DNA from: Rubrimonas cliftonensis
Lineage (GTDB): Bacteria > Pseudomonadota > Alphaproteobacteria > Rhodobacterales > Rhodobacteraceae
DNA length: 64,000 bases
Assembly: GCF_900107585.1 (NCBI RefSeq)
Contig: NZ_FNQM01000010.1
Coordinates: forward strand, 84,872 to 148,871
Direction of reading: 5' to 3'
How positions within the stretch are numbered: the stretch's first letter is position 1; each line of letters opens with the position of its first letter. A model generated the notes under the pieces. That model was not told the origin of the DNA. It saw only the letters and a list, made by a program, of their open reading frames with translations, and did no database searches. The position numbers and the translations under genes were made by a program. Below are positions 56,631-64,000 of the stretch, one piece after another.

Positions 56631-57134
56631 ATGGCGGAGCGGCGGCTCGACGGGATCAGGCTCGATGGGCGCGACCGCGCGATCCTAGCCGTCCTGCGCC
56701 GCGAGGGCCGCATCACCAACGCCGAGCTCGCGCGCCGCGTGAACCTCTCGCCCACGCCGTGCTGGGCGCGGGTGCGGCGGCTGGAGCAGGCCGGCGTCAT
56801 CACGGGTTATGTCGCTCGGGTCGCGCCCGAGGCTTTCGGCCGGCGCGTCACGGCGGTCGTGACCGTGGAGCTGGAGAGCCACCGCGCCGAGGACTTCGCC
56901 CGTTTCGAGGCCCATGTGCAGGGCGTGCCGGCGGTCTTCGACTGCGCCGCGGTCGGCGGCGGCGTCGACTATGTGATGAAGGTCTCCGCGGCGGACGTCG
57001 CGGCCTATCAGGCGGAGATGGACCGGCTGCTGGAGGCCGGCGTCGGCGTGAAGCGCTACTTCACCTATTTCGTGACCAAGCCGGTCAAGGAGGCGCCGCC
57101 GCCGCTGGACGGCGCGGAGGATTCTTCCGCCTGA
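56631..57134 (+). CDS. doeX: AsnC/Lrp-family regulator (DoeX-like)
   Basis: 167 residues. N-terminal HTH (ILAVLRREGRITNAELARRV, then NLSPTPCWARVRRLEQAGVI) and a C-terminal RAM ligand-sensing domain (AVVTVELESHRAEDFARFE). Located divergently from doeA and next to doeD, as in described ectoine catabolic clusters where DoeX responds to diaminobutyrate derivatives. Regulation of doe genes is inferred from position. Confidence 0.86.
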   Translation: MAERRLDGIRLDGRDRAILAVLRREGRITNAELARRVNLSPTPCWARVRRLEQAGVITGYVARVAPEAFGRRVTAVVTVELESHRAEDFARFEAHVQGVPAVFDCAAVGGGVDYVMKVSAADVAAYQAEMDRLLEAGVGVKRYFTYFVTKPVKEAPPPLDGAEDSSA

Positions 57135-57237
57135 GACCGGCGCGGGCGGCGTTTCTTCCGCCTCGCGCGCCGCATTCGGCCGCACCTTCGCCCGCCGCGC
57201 CGCTATGCTCGCGCGCATCCGGCGACAGGAGCAGGCG

Positions 57238-58620
57238 ATGCTGACGAACGACGTGCTGGCGGCGTGGGACCGCGAGAGCTTCTTCCACCCCTCGACCCAT
57301 CTCGGCCAGCACGCGCGCGGCGAAGCGCCGGGCCGGGTGATGCGGACCGCCGAGGGCGTCCACGTCACCGACCGCGACGGCGTGCGGCTGCTCGACGCCT
57401 TCGCCGGGCTCTACTGCGTCAATGTCGGCTACGGCCGTCAGGAGATCGCCGAGGCCATCGCCGAACAGGCCCGCGAACTGGCCTACTATCACGCCTATGT
57501 CGGCCACGGGACCGAGGTCTCGATCCGCCTTGCGAAGATGATCATGGACCGCGCGCCCGACCACATGGCGCGGGTCTATTTCGGGCTCGGCGGCTCGGAT
57601 GCGAACGAGACCAACGTCAAGCTGGTCTGGCACTACAACAATCTGCTCGGGCGGCCGGAGAAGAAGAAGATCGTCTCGCGCTGGCGCGGCTACCACGGCT
57701 CAGGGCTGATGACCGGCTCGCTGACGGGGCTGAAGCTGTTTCACGAGCGGTTCGACCTGCCGCTCGCGGGCGTTCTGCACACGGAGGCGCCGTATTTCTA
57801 TCGCCGCGCGAACCGGTCGATGGACGAGGCCGCCTTCTCCGCCCACTGCGCCGCCGAACTTGAGGCGATGATCCTGCGCGAGGGGCCCGAGACGGTCGCG
57901 GCCTTCATCGGCGAGCCGGCGCTTGGCACCGGCGGGCTCGTCCCGCCGCCAGAGGGCTACTGGGCGGCGATCCAGGCGGTGCTGGAGAAATACGACGTCC
58001 TGCTCATCGCCGACGAGGTGGTGACGGGCTTCGGCCGGCTCGGCGCGATGTGGGGTTCCGAGCTCTACGGGATGCGCCCCGACCTCATCACCATCGCCAA
58101 GGGGCTCACCTCCGCCTACGCGCCGCTCTCGGGCTCCATCGTCAGCCGGCGGATGTGGGACGTGCTGGCGAAGGGCACGGACGAGCACGGCCCGATCGGC
58201 CATGGCTGGACCTACTCCGCGCACCCCGTCAGCGCCGCCGCGGGCGTGGCCAACCTCGAACTGCTCGACCGGCTGGAGTTGATCGAGAACGTCCGCGCCG
58301 TCGGCCCGACATTGATCGAGGGCCTGCGCGGCGCGCTGGCCGACCACCCCAATGTCGGCGAGATCCGCGGCGAGGGCCTGCTGGCGGCGTTGGAGCTCGT
58401 CGAGGACCGAGGCGCGAACGGCGACGCTCCGGTCTTCTTCGACCCCGCCCGCAAGATCGGCCCGGCCGTGGCGGCGGCGATGCTGCGTCGCGGCGTGATC
58501 TCCCGCGCCATGCCGCAGGGCGACATCATCGGCTTCGCGCCGCCCTTCTGCCTGACGGCGGCTCAGGCGCGGACCGTCGTGGCGGCGACCGTGGAGGCCG
58601 TGGCCGAAGTGCTGGGCTGA
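57238..58620 (+). CDS. doeD: class III aminotransferase, diaminobutyrate aminotransferase of ectoine degradation (DoeD)
   Basis: 460 residues from the ATG at 57238 (ribosome site GACAGGAG). PLP lysine is Lys288 in ITIAKGLTSAYAPL; LIADEVVTGFGRLGAMWGSE and YFGLGGSDANETNVK are class III marks. DoeD converts diaminobutyrate to aspartate semialdehyde. The final dehydrogenase (DoeC) is not in the window. Related omega-transaminases look similar; the doe context makes DoeD the best call. Confidence 0.85.
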   Translation: MLTNDVLAAWDRESFFHPSTHLGQHARGEAPGRVMRTAEGVHVTDRDGVRLLDAFAGLYCVNVGYGRQEIAEAIAEQARELAYYHAYVGHGTEVSIRLAKMIMDRAPDHMARVYFGLGGSDANETNVKLVWHYNNLLGRPEKKKIVSRWRGYHGSGLMTGSLTGLKLFHERFDLPLAGVLHTEAPYFYRRANRSMDEAAFSAHCAAELEAMILREGPETVAAFIGEPALGTGGLVPPPEGYWAAIQAVLEKYDVLLIADEVVTGFGRLGAMWGSELYGMRPDLITIAKGLTSAYAPLSGSIVSRRMWDVLAKGTDEHGPIGHGWTYSAHPVSAAAGVANLELLDRLELIENVRAVGPTLIEGLRGALADHPNVGEIRGEGLLAALELVEDRGANGDAPVFFDPARKIGPAVAAAMLRRGVISRAMPQGDIIGFAPPFCLTAAQARTVVAATVEAVAEVLG

Positions 58621-58779
58621 CGCCTCGCAGAGCGGCGCAGAGCGCGCCTCGGCCGCCGCCTTGTCTTGCATCCGGTTTGGACGCACGCTCCGCGGTGGCG
58701 CCGGGCGCGGCCCGCCGCGCTGCGACGCGGCGCGCGCCGGCTGCGGGGCGACAGCCTTCGGCGCTGGAGGATATCGGCG

Positions 58780-59685
58780 ATGGCGTGGACGATCCGGCTG
58801 ACCAGCAAGGTCAGCCTCTGCGCGTCGGAAACCGAGGCGCTCGATCCCGGGCCGGAGACCTGCGTCACGGGAGAGATGCGCGAGAAGATGAAACAGGCCG
58901 TCGTGATCGCCCGCTCGATGGCGCTCGTGGCCAGACAGGCGGTCACGCGCCACCGCGATCTGCCGGAGGTCTTCGAGACCCTCAACAAGTACTTCAATCT
59001 CGGCTCCGACGACCCCAACCACGCCCGGGTGTGCAGCCGGATCGCGGACGTCTACACCCGCGTGCTGAGCGGCATGGACGGCGGCTACCGGATACGGGCG
59101 TTCGCCTCGGAAGCCGTGTATCTCGGCAAGTCGCTCACCGGCACGCGGGCATTCGTGCCCGGGCAGCTTGCGAAAGGCGGCGAGGCGCTCGGCCGCTTCT
59201 TCCAGGCCGCCGACGACGGCGGCCATCTCGACTGGGACAGGATGCAGGAGTTCGCCTATGCGGGGTCGAGCGTGGCGCCCGAGAAGCGCGAGATCCACCT
59301 CAGCCTCTCCGTCATCCGGGACGACCCGCCGGAGGACATCGCCCGCACGCTTGTGCACGAGTCTACCCATAAATGGGCCAACACCGACGACGTCTGCTAC
59401 AAGCACAGCACCGTGGCGAAGCAGATGTCGAGCGACGGCGAGACGTTGCAGGCGCTCGTCCGGCAGGGCTTCTCCTACGGCGCCGCGCTGGAGCCGAAGG
59501 AGCACAAGGCCCGCGTGACCTTCGTGAAGTATCGCAAGGACGGAAAGGGCCCCATGTCGATCCCGGCCTATCCGAAGAACAAGTTCGTGGCGTCCAAGGA
59601 GGCGTGGATCAACAACGCCGACAGCTACGCCTGGACCGCCAGGCGGCTCTGGAAGAAGTGCGAGACGATCTTCCGGATCGGCTGA
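58780..59685 (+). CDS. aspzincin-like (M35/LysMEP type) metalloprotease without signal peptide
   Basis: 301 residues from the ATG at 58780 (ribosome site TGGAGGATATC). The zinc motif LVHESTH has His193 and His197, followed by an aspartate pair in ANTDDVCYKH (residues 203-204), and later NADSY at 279-283. This HExxH, T-D-D, N-A-D-S-Y order is that of lysine-specific metallo-endopeptidase-like aspzincins. The TDD follows the zinc His about two residues sooner than in fungal LysMEP. No Sec or Tat signal is visible, unlike the secreted fungal enzymes. Target unknown; effector or toxin use is possible but not shown. Confidence 0.75.
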   Translation: MAWTIRLTSKVSLCASETEALDPGPETCVTGEMREKMKQAVVIARSMALVARQAVTRHRDLPEVFETLNKYFNLGSDDPNHARVCSRIADVYTRVLSGMDGGYRIRAFASEAVYLGKSLTGTRAFVPGQLAKGGEALGRFFQAADDGGHLDWDRMQEFAYAGSSVAPEKREIHLSLSVIRDDPPEDIARTLVHESTHKWANTDDVCYKHSTVAKQMSSDGETLQALVRQGFSYGAALEPKEHKARVTFVKYRKDGKGPMSIPAYPKNKFVASKEAWINNADSYAWTARRLWKKCETIFRIG

Positions 59686-59727
59686 CCCCGCCGCGCCGGG
59701 GCCGCGGCGTCGTCGCGGCCCTGCATC

Positions 59728-61521
59728 TCAGGCCGGCTCGCTCTCCTGCTGGAGGCGCCACATGGCGGCGTAGCGGCCGCCGCGGGCGACCAGGGCGGCG
59801 TGGGTTCCGCGCTCCACCACCTCGCCGGCGTCGAGCACGATGATCTCGTCGGCGTCGGTGACGGTCGAGAGGCGGTGGGCGATCATGATCACCGTGCGGT
59901 CGCGGCCGAGCTGGCGCAGCTGGTCCTGGATCTCCTGCTCGGTCTGGCTGTCGAGCGCCGAGGTGGCCTCGTCGAGGATCAGGATCGGCGGGTTCTTCAG
60001 GATCGTGCGGGCGATGGCGACGCGCTGCTTCTCGCCGCCGGAGAGCTTCAGGCCCCGCTCGCCGACCTGGGTTTCGTAGCCCTGCGGCAGGCGCTCGATG
60101 AAGCCGTGGATGGCGGCGGAGCGCGCGGCGGCCTCCACCTCGGCGCGCGTGGCGCCCTCGCGACCATAGGCGATGTTGTAGCCGATGGTGTCGTTGAACA
60201 GCACCGTGTCCTGCGGGACGACGCCGACGACGCTGCGCAGCGAGGCCTGCGTCACGGCGCGGATGTCCTGGCCGTCGACGCGGATGGCGCCCGAGGTCGC
60301 GTCGTAGAAGCGGAACATCAGCCGCGAGATGGTGGATTTGCCCGCGCCCGAGGGCCCGACCACCGCGAGGGTGCGCCCGCCCTGCACGCTGAACGAGACG
60401 CCCTTCAGGATCGGGCGGTCGCCGTCGTAGCCGAAGCGCACGTCGTCGAACGCCACCGCGCCGCGGCTGACGACCAGCGGCGCGGCGCCGGGGGCGTCGC
60501 GGATCTCGGGGTTGGCGTCGAGCAGGCCGAACATCGCCCGCATGTCGACCAGCGCCTGCCTGATCTCGCGATAGACCGTGCCGAGGAAGTTCAGCGGCAT
60601 GGTGATCTGGATCATGTAGGCGTTGACCATGACGAAGTCGCCGACCGTCAGCGCGCCCTGCGTCACCCCGATCGCGGCCATGCCCATCACCAGCACCATG
60701 GCGGCGGTAATGATGACCGCCTGACCGGCGTTGAGCGCGGCCAGCGAGGTCGCGGTGCGCACGGCGGCGTCCTCGTAGCCGGCCATGGCGCCGTCGTAGC
60801 GCGCCGCCTCGCGCCGCTCGGCGCCGAAGTACTTCACCGTCTCGAAGTTGAGCAGGCTGTCGACGGCTTTCTGCGCGGCGTCCTGATCCTCCGCGTTCAT
60901 CTTCTCGCGGATCTTCACCCGCCATTCGGTGACGGCGAAGGTGAACCAGACATAGAGGCCGATCGCCGCGACCACGACGAGACAGTAGCGCCAGTCGAAG
61001 GCCAGCAGGAAGATCAGCGCGACCATGCCGAGTTCGAGGATCAGCGGCGCGATGCTGAACAGCAGGAAGCGCAGCAGGAAATCGACCGCCTTCACGCCGC
61101 GTTCGATGACACGACTGAGCCCGCCGGTCTTGCGGCTGAGGTGATAGCGCAGCGAGAGCGCGTGTATGTGGCCGAAGGTCTCCAGCGCCAGCCGGCGCAA
61201 CGCGCGCTGGCCGACCCGGGCGAACACCGCGTCGCGGGCCTGGGTGAAGCCGACGCCCAGAAGCCGTGCGGCGCCGTAGGCCAGCACCAGCCAGACGGGA
61301 ACCGAAAGCAGCGCAGCCTCCCGGCCGGCGCCGGCCTCCAGCCCGTCCACGGCGAACTTGAACGCCACGGGCGTCAGCACGGTGGCCAGCTTGGCGAGCG
61401 TCAGGAACGCCAGCGCGGCGATGACGCGCGCGCGCGCCGCCTTGTCGCCGGCCGGCCAGAGATACGGGGCGACGCGGCGGACGATGGCGAGATCGGACGC
61501 GTCTGACGGCGCCTGCTGCAT
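59728..61521 (-). CDS. Atm1/HMT1-type ABC exporter (half transporter)
   Basis: 597 residues: a six-helix membrane domain (residues about 35-310) and an ATPase domain. Walker A VGPSGAGKSTISRLMFRFYD near residue 390, signature LSGGEKQRVAIAR, Walker B ILILDEATSALD. The membrane region (SLRYHLSRKTGGLSRVIERG; LNFETVKYFGAERREAARYD) is close to Atm1, Hmt1 and NaAtm1 proteins that export glutathione-complexed compounds. Works as a homodimer. ATG at 61521; the longer frame upstream is low complexity. Confidence 0.92.
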   Translation of the reverse strand: MQQAPSDASDLAIVRRVAPYLWPAGDKAARARVIAALAFLTLAKLATVLTPVAFKFAVDGLEAGAGREAALLSVPVWLVLAYGAARLLGVGFTQARDAVFARVGQRALRRLALETFGHIHALSLRYHLSRKTGGLSRVIERGVKAVDFLLRFLLFSIAPLILELGMVALIFLLAFDWRYCLVVVAAIGLYVWFTFAVTEWRVKIREKMNAEDQDAAQKAVDSLLNFETVKYFGAERREAARYDGAMAGYEDAAVRTATSLAALNAGQAVIITAAMVLVMGMAAIGVTQGALTVGDFVMVNAYMIQITMPLNFLGTVYREIRQALVDMRAMFGLLDANPEIRDAPGAAPLVVSRGAVAFDDVRFGYDGDRPILKGVSFSVQGGRTLAVVGPSGAGKSTISRLMFRFYDATSGAIRVDGQDIRAVTQASLRSVVGVVPQDTVLFNDTIGYNIAYGREGATRAEVEAAARSAAIHGFIERLPQGYETQVGERGLKLSGGEKQRVAIARTILKNPPILILDEATSALDSQTEQEIQDQLRQLGRDRTVIMIAHRLSTVTDADEIIVLDAGEVVERGTHAALVARGGRYAAMWRLQQESEPA

Positions 61522-61574
61522 GGCTGCGGCTCCCGTGGCGATGGAGGGGACTTGGCGACGAGCGTGGGCGGAAG

Positions 61575-62903
61575 CTAGGGTGTTCGATCGGGGATGGCGA
61601 GGACCTGGCCAGGATAGATCAGGTCGGGGTCGCGGATGCGGCCTGCGTTGGCCCCGTAGATCACCGTGTAGCGCGGGCCGGCGCCGTAGACGTTCTGCGC
61701 CAGCGCCCACAGCGTGTCGCCGGGCTGCACGATGATCTCTCCGGGGCCGGGCCCGGCGGTGACGGCCTCCCGGCGGAAGGGCGATTCGACGACGAACTCG
61801 ACGCGGCCCTCCTTCGACAGCGCCTCGACCCGCAGCGTGTAGGCGCCCGGCGCAAGGCTGACGCGGGAGCGCGCGGTCCAGCGCCCGTCCGTCGCGACCT
61901 GCGTCTCGGCGACCATCAGGGCGTTGGCGAAGACGCGCAGGGGCCGCAGCGCCTCCCCGCGCCCGCCGAGCTGCACCGAGCCGTCCTCGGCGTAGGTCAC
62001 GACGTCGAGGGTCACGATCTCGTCGGTCGGCCGCTCGGGCGCCTGGAGCACCGCGACGCCCTGGGCGGTGGGCTGGACGATCGTCGGCCGCCCCAGGCCG
62101 GGTTCGGCGTCCGCGTCGGTTCCGACCGCGGGCGCAAGGAAGGCCGGCGCGCCGGTGACGCGCCCGCCGCCGTCGCCCGCGGCGCCGGGGGCCTGCGGAG
62201 CCGTGGCGGCGATGTCGAGCCGCTGCAGCGCGGCGCCCTTCGACGCCTGGCCGAAGGCGACGAAGCCGCCGTCCTCGCCGGCCTGCGCGCGGGCCACGAC
62301 GGCGCCATCGATCAGGATCTCCACCTCCGCCCCGGCCTCGGCCACGCCGGCGAAGAGCGCCGAGCCGTCCGGCTCCACGCGCACCACGTCGAAGCGGGGC
62401 GTCGCGGCGGCGTCCGGAAACTCCGCCTCGGCGTCGCCGGCCCCGCCGGCGAGAGGCTCCGCGCCGCCTTCAGCCTCGGGGTCCGGCGCCGTGGGCGGCC
62501 CGGCTTGCGGCCCGGCGACAGCCGTCTCGACCCTCTCCTCGGGACGCCCGTCCGGTTCGGCGGCCGGTTCGGCGGTTTCCGGCGGCGCCAGGGAGCGGTC
62601 GGGGGCGCCCGTCAGCGCAAGCGCGACGGTCTCCGCGGTCGACCCCGTCTCGCGCGTCCGGGCCGCTGCGGCGACCGGCGCGCGCGCGTCGGCGGCGGGG
62701 GGCGCGGCAGGGGATTCGGCGTCTTGGGGTGCTGAGGACGCCGCTGCGAGCGGCTCCAGCGCGGCCGGCTCCGGCATGACCGTCGCCCGCTGCGGCGCAG
62801 GCGCCGGACCGATGTCGAGCGGACGTTCGGGCGCCAGCAGAAGCAACCCCGCGCCGAGCGCGAGCGCGACGAAGGCCCCGAGCGCCGTTTTCGCCCAAGC
62901 CAT
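61575..62903 (-). CDS. LysM-domain envelope protein
   Basis: 442 residues. An N-terminal membrane anchor (TALGAFVALALGAGLLLLAP), a long Ala/Pro/Glu-rich linker, a middle domain with Ig-like/Big-type strands (AEVEILIDGAVVARAQAGED near residue 195), and a C-terminal LysM motif (IIVQPGDTLWALAQNVYGAG near residue 393, ending LIYPGQVLAIP). LysM binds peptidoglycan. Transcribed toward the ABC exporter, 53 bp upstream of its start. Confidence 0.85.
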   Translation of the reverse strand: MAWAKTALGAFVALALGAGLLLLAPERPLDIGPAPAPQRATVMPEPAALEPLAAASSAPQDAESPAAPPAADARAPVAAAARTRETGSTAETVALALTGAPDRSLAPPETAEPAAEPDGRPEERVETAVAGPQAGPPTAPDPEAEGGAEPLAGGAGDAEAEFPDAAATPRFDVVRVEPDGSALFAGVAEAGAEVEILIDGAVVARAQAGEDGGFVAFGQASKGAALQRLDIAATAPQAPGAAGDGGGRVTGAPAFLAPAVGTDADAEPGLGRPTIVQPTAQGVAVLQAPERPTDEIVTLDVVTYAEDGSVQLGGRGEALRPLRVFANALMVAETQVATDGRWTARSRVSLAPGAYTLRVEALSKEGRVEFVVESPFRREAVTAGPGPGEIIVQPGDTLWALAQNVYGAGPRYTVIYGANAGRIRDPDLIYPGQVLAIPDRTP

Positions 62904-63054
62904 CGCGCCCAGCCTCCCTGCAAGCGCCAGGACGCACCCCGCAGCCTGTGCGTCACCAAACCATCATGTGTGTTTAACTCATTGCTGCGCCGCCTTCAAA
63001 TGCGTCGCAGCGAGAGGTAGAAGCATCGCACCGCCGCCATCGGGAGCGCCCACC

Positions 63055-63648
63055 ATGCCGCAGGACGTCAGCCGGCCCAAGCCGCCGCCGAGCATCGCCG
63101 CCGTCTGCGTCTATTGCGGCGCGCGCCACGGCCGCGACGCCGCCTTCACCGAGGCCGCGCGGACGCTCGGCGCCGGTCTCGCGGGCCGGGGGCTCTCGCT
63201 CGTCTACGGCGCCGGCGACGTAGGCCTGATGGGCGAGGTCGCGCGGTCGGCGATGGCGGGCGGCGGCCGGGCGCTGGGCGTGATGCCGCGGCGGCTGATG
63301 GAGATGGAGGTCGGCAAGCGCGACCTCACCGCATTCGTGCTGGTCGACACGATGCACGAACGCAAGAAGGTGATGTTCGCCAACGCCGATGCGGTGGTCG
63401 CGCTGCCCGGCGGCGCCGGCACGCTCGACGAATTCTTCGAGGTGCTGACCTGGCGCCAACTCGGGATGCACGCCAAGCCGCTGATCCTGGTGAATGTCGA
63501 GGGCTTCTGGGACCCGTTGCTCGCGCTTCTGGACCATGTCGTCGCGCAAGGCTTCGCGGACCCGAGCGTTCGCGACGTCGTCACCGTCGCCCCGGACGCC
63601 GAGGCGGCGCTGGCGATCATCGACGCGCGCAACGAGCAGGGCGCCTAG
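63055..63648 (+). CDS. LOG-family (TIGR00730) cytokinin riboside phosphoribohydrolase-like protein
   Basis: 197 residues from the ATG at 63055. Rossmann-like fold with VCVYCGARHGRDAAFTEAAR, LVYGAGDVGLMGEVARSAMA and the signature PGGAGTLDEFFEVLTWRQLG near residue 120. Members hydrolyse nucleotide N-glycosidic bonds. An in-frame extension back to 62068 lies antisense to the LysM gene and is not used. Confidence 0.92.
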   Translation: MPQDVSRPKPPPSIAAVCVYCGARHGRDAAFTEAARTLGAGLAGRGLSLVYGAGDVGLMGEVARSAMAGGGRALGVMPRRLMEMEVGKRDLTAFVLVDTMHERKKVMFANADAVVALPGGAGTLDEFFEVLTWRQLGMHAKPLILVNVEGFWDPLLALLDHVVAQGFADPSVRDVVTVAPDAEAALAIIDARNEQGA

Positions 63649-63722
63649 GTCGAACGGGACGGAGCGGCCGGCTGTGCCTCGCCGCGCGCGTCGGACGGAC
63701 GTCGATCTTCGGCGGCTAGGCT

Positions 63723-63741
63723 GCGCCGCGTTTGGCGGCGC
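63723..63741 (+). terminator. hairpin after the LOG-family gene
   Basis: GCGCCGC / GCGGCGC with a 5-nt GTTTG loop, 75 bp after the stop. No T tract. The remaining gap to the insertion sequence shows no gene. Confidence 0.3.
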
Positions 63742-63905
63742 GCCGGCGGCCCCCCGCGGGCCAAGCAAGCCCCGCACCTGAAAGGCGCGAGGCCGCCGTG
63801 ACGGACGATGCTGCGAGCGGGCGCGTGGCGACGCATCGTGACGGCGAGCGGCGCCGGGACCGGGGCAACTGATCTCGTCACTGAACTCTGACAAGAGCAG
63901 GGGTG

Positions 63906-64000
63906 TGAACCGCGCCGGGTCTGCCGGAGGCTCCAACTTCTGAGTAGGATGGCGCCCCATGAGCAAGACGACGAACAAGTTCTCCCCTGAGGTCCGCGAG
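63906..64000 (+). mobile_element. left end of an IS3-family insertion sequence (truncated by window edge)
   Basis: From 63906 the sequence starts TGAACCGCGCCGGG with GGAGGCT 19 bp in, resembling the terminal inverted repeat of alphaproteobacterial IS3 (IS51/IS407-like) elements. It runs straight into the start of an orfA-type reading frame. The rest lies beyond 64000. Confidence 0.65.
63959..64000 (+). CDS. IS3-family transposase OrfA, first 14 codons
   Basis: ATG at 63959 starts MSKTTNKFSPEVRE, the common N terminus of IS3-type OrfA (HTH) proteins in Alphaproteobacteria. It is cut off by the window end, so completeness cannot be judged. Confidence 0.7.
   Translation, partial: MSKTTNKFSPEVRE

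Noticed and set aside
62068..63054. N-terminal extension of the LOG-family gene
   Set aside because: Ser/Ala/Pro shadow of the LysM gene on the other strand; the family start is at 63055.

Overview
The window is GC-rich (roughly 70%), densely coded DNA from an aerobic or microaerobic Alphaproteobacterium, most likely a Rhodobacterales-type marine or halotolerant organism. The basis is gene content: tatABC, a ccoGHIS set with an FNR-type box, TRAP and tripartite tricarboxylate (TTT) transporters, glutathione-dependent formaldehyde handling (gfa), an ectoine-degradation (doe) cluster and a giant RTX/cadherin exoprotein. No rRNA, tRNA or CRISPR array was found. The organism assignment is inference from gene content, not from a marker-gene search.

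Layout. 1-4.9 kb: 3' part of a large secreted RTX/cadherin-like adhesin with near-identical internal repeats. 5.3-10.4 kb: an ABC importer (fused double permease, ATPase, Tat-exported binding protein) with a 5-formyl-THF cyclo-ligase-like gene, divergent from an RpiR regulator, with GAAAC/GTTTC palindromes between them. 10.4-11.6 kb: a decayed transposase-like gene. 11.7-15.4 kb: an orphan FbpC-type ATPase, tatABC and a DUF815 ATPase. 15.4-17.4 kb: two paralogous lipoproteins and gfa. 17.4-26.8 kb: housekeeping genes (mfd, class I aldolase, Nudix, Kef antiporter, speE) plus paired glycine-zipper-type lipoproteins and a small unknown ORF.

26.8-31.4 kb: a minus-strand catabolic operon of a fumarylacetoacetate-hydrolase-family enzyme, TctC, a TctA-TctB fusion and OsmC, with a palindromic operator candidate. 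31.6-38.8 kb: a plus-strand set of a TauE-like exporter, a 2Fe-2S subunit, a molybdenum hydroxylase large subunit carrying a one-base frameshift, a leaderless ModA-like binding protein and a complete TRAP transporter; together they look like an uptake-plus-oxidation system for an unknown substrate. 38.8-44.5 kb: an SMR-like protein, an SDR, pdxH, an OmpA-like/Sel1 pair, fabI, gpt and cueR.

44.6-47.6 kb: a small exported four-cysteine protein followed by exbB, two different exbD genes (one has Asn where the usual transmembrane Asp sits) and tonB. 47.7-52.2 kb: ccoG-ccoH-ccoI-ccoS for cbb3 oxidase maturation behind a perfect FNR-type palindrome; the oxidase genes ccoNOPQ are not in the window. 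52.3-54.3 kb: selO and an unknown protein. 54.3-58.6 kb: the doe ectoine-degradation genes (doeBA divergent from doeX-doeD). 58.8-63.6 kb: an aspzincin-like metalloprotease, an Atm1/HMT1-type ABC exporter, a LysM protein and a LOG-family protein. The right edge enters an IS3-type insertion sequence.

The most notable points are the frameshifted molybdenum hydroxylase beside a leaderless binding protein and TRAP genes, the tandem ExbD pair with Asp and Asn variants, the leaderless aspzincin, the TctA-TctB and double-permease fusions, the nearly identical 309-bp adhesin repeats, and several compact palindromic regulatory sites. I do not see a clearly new defence or mobile system in this window.
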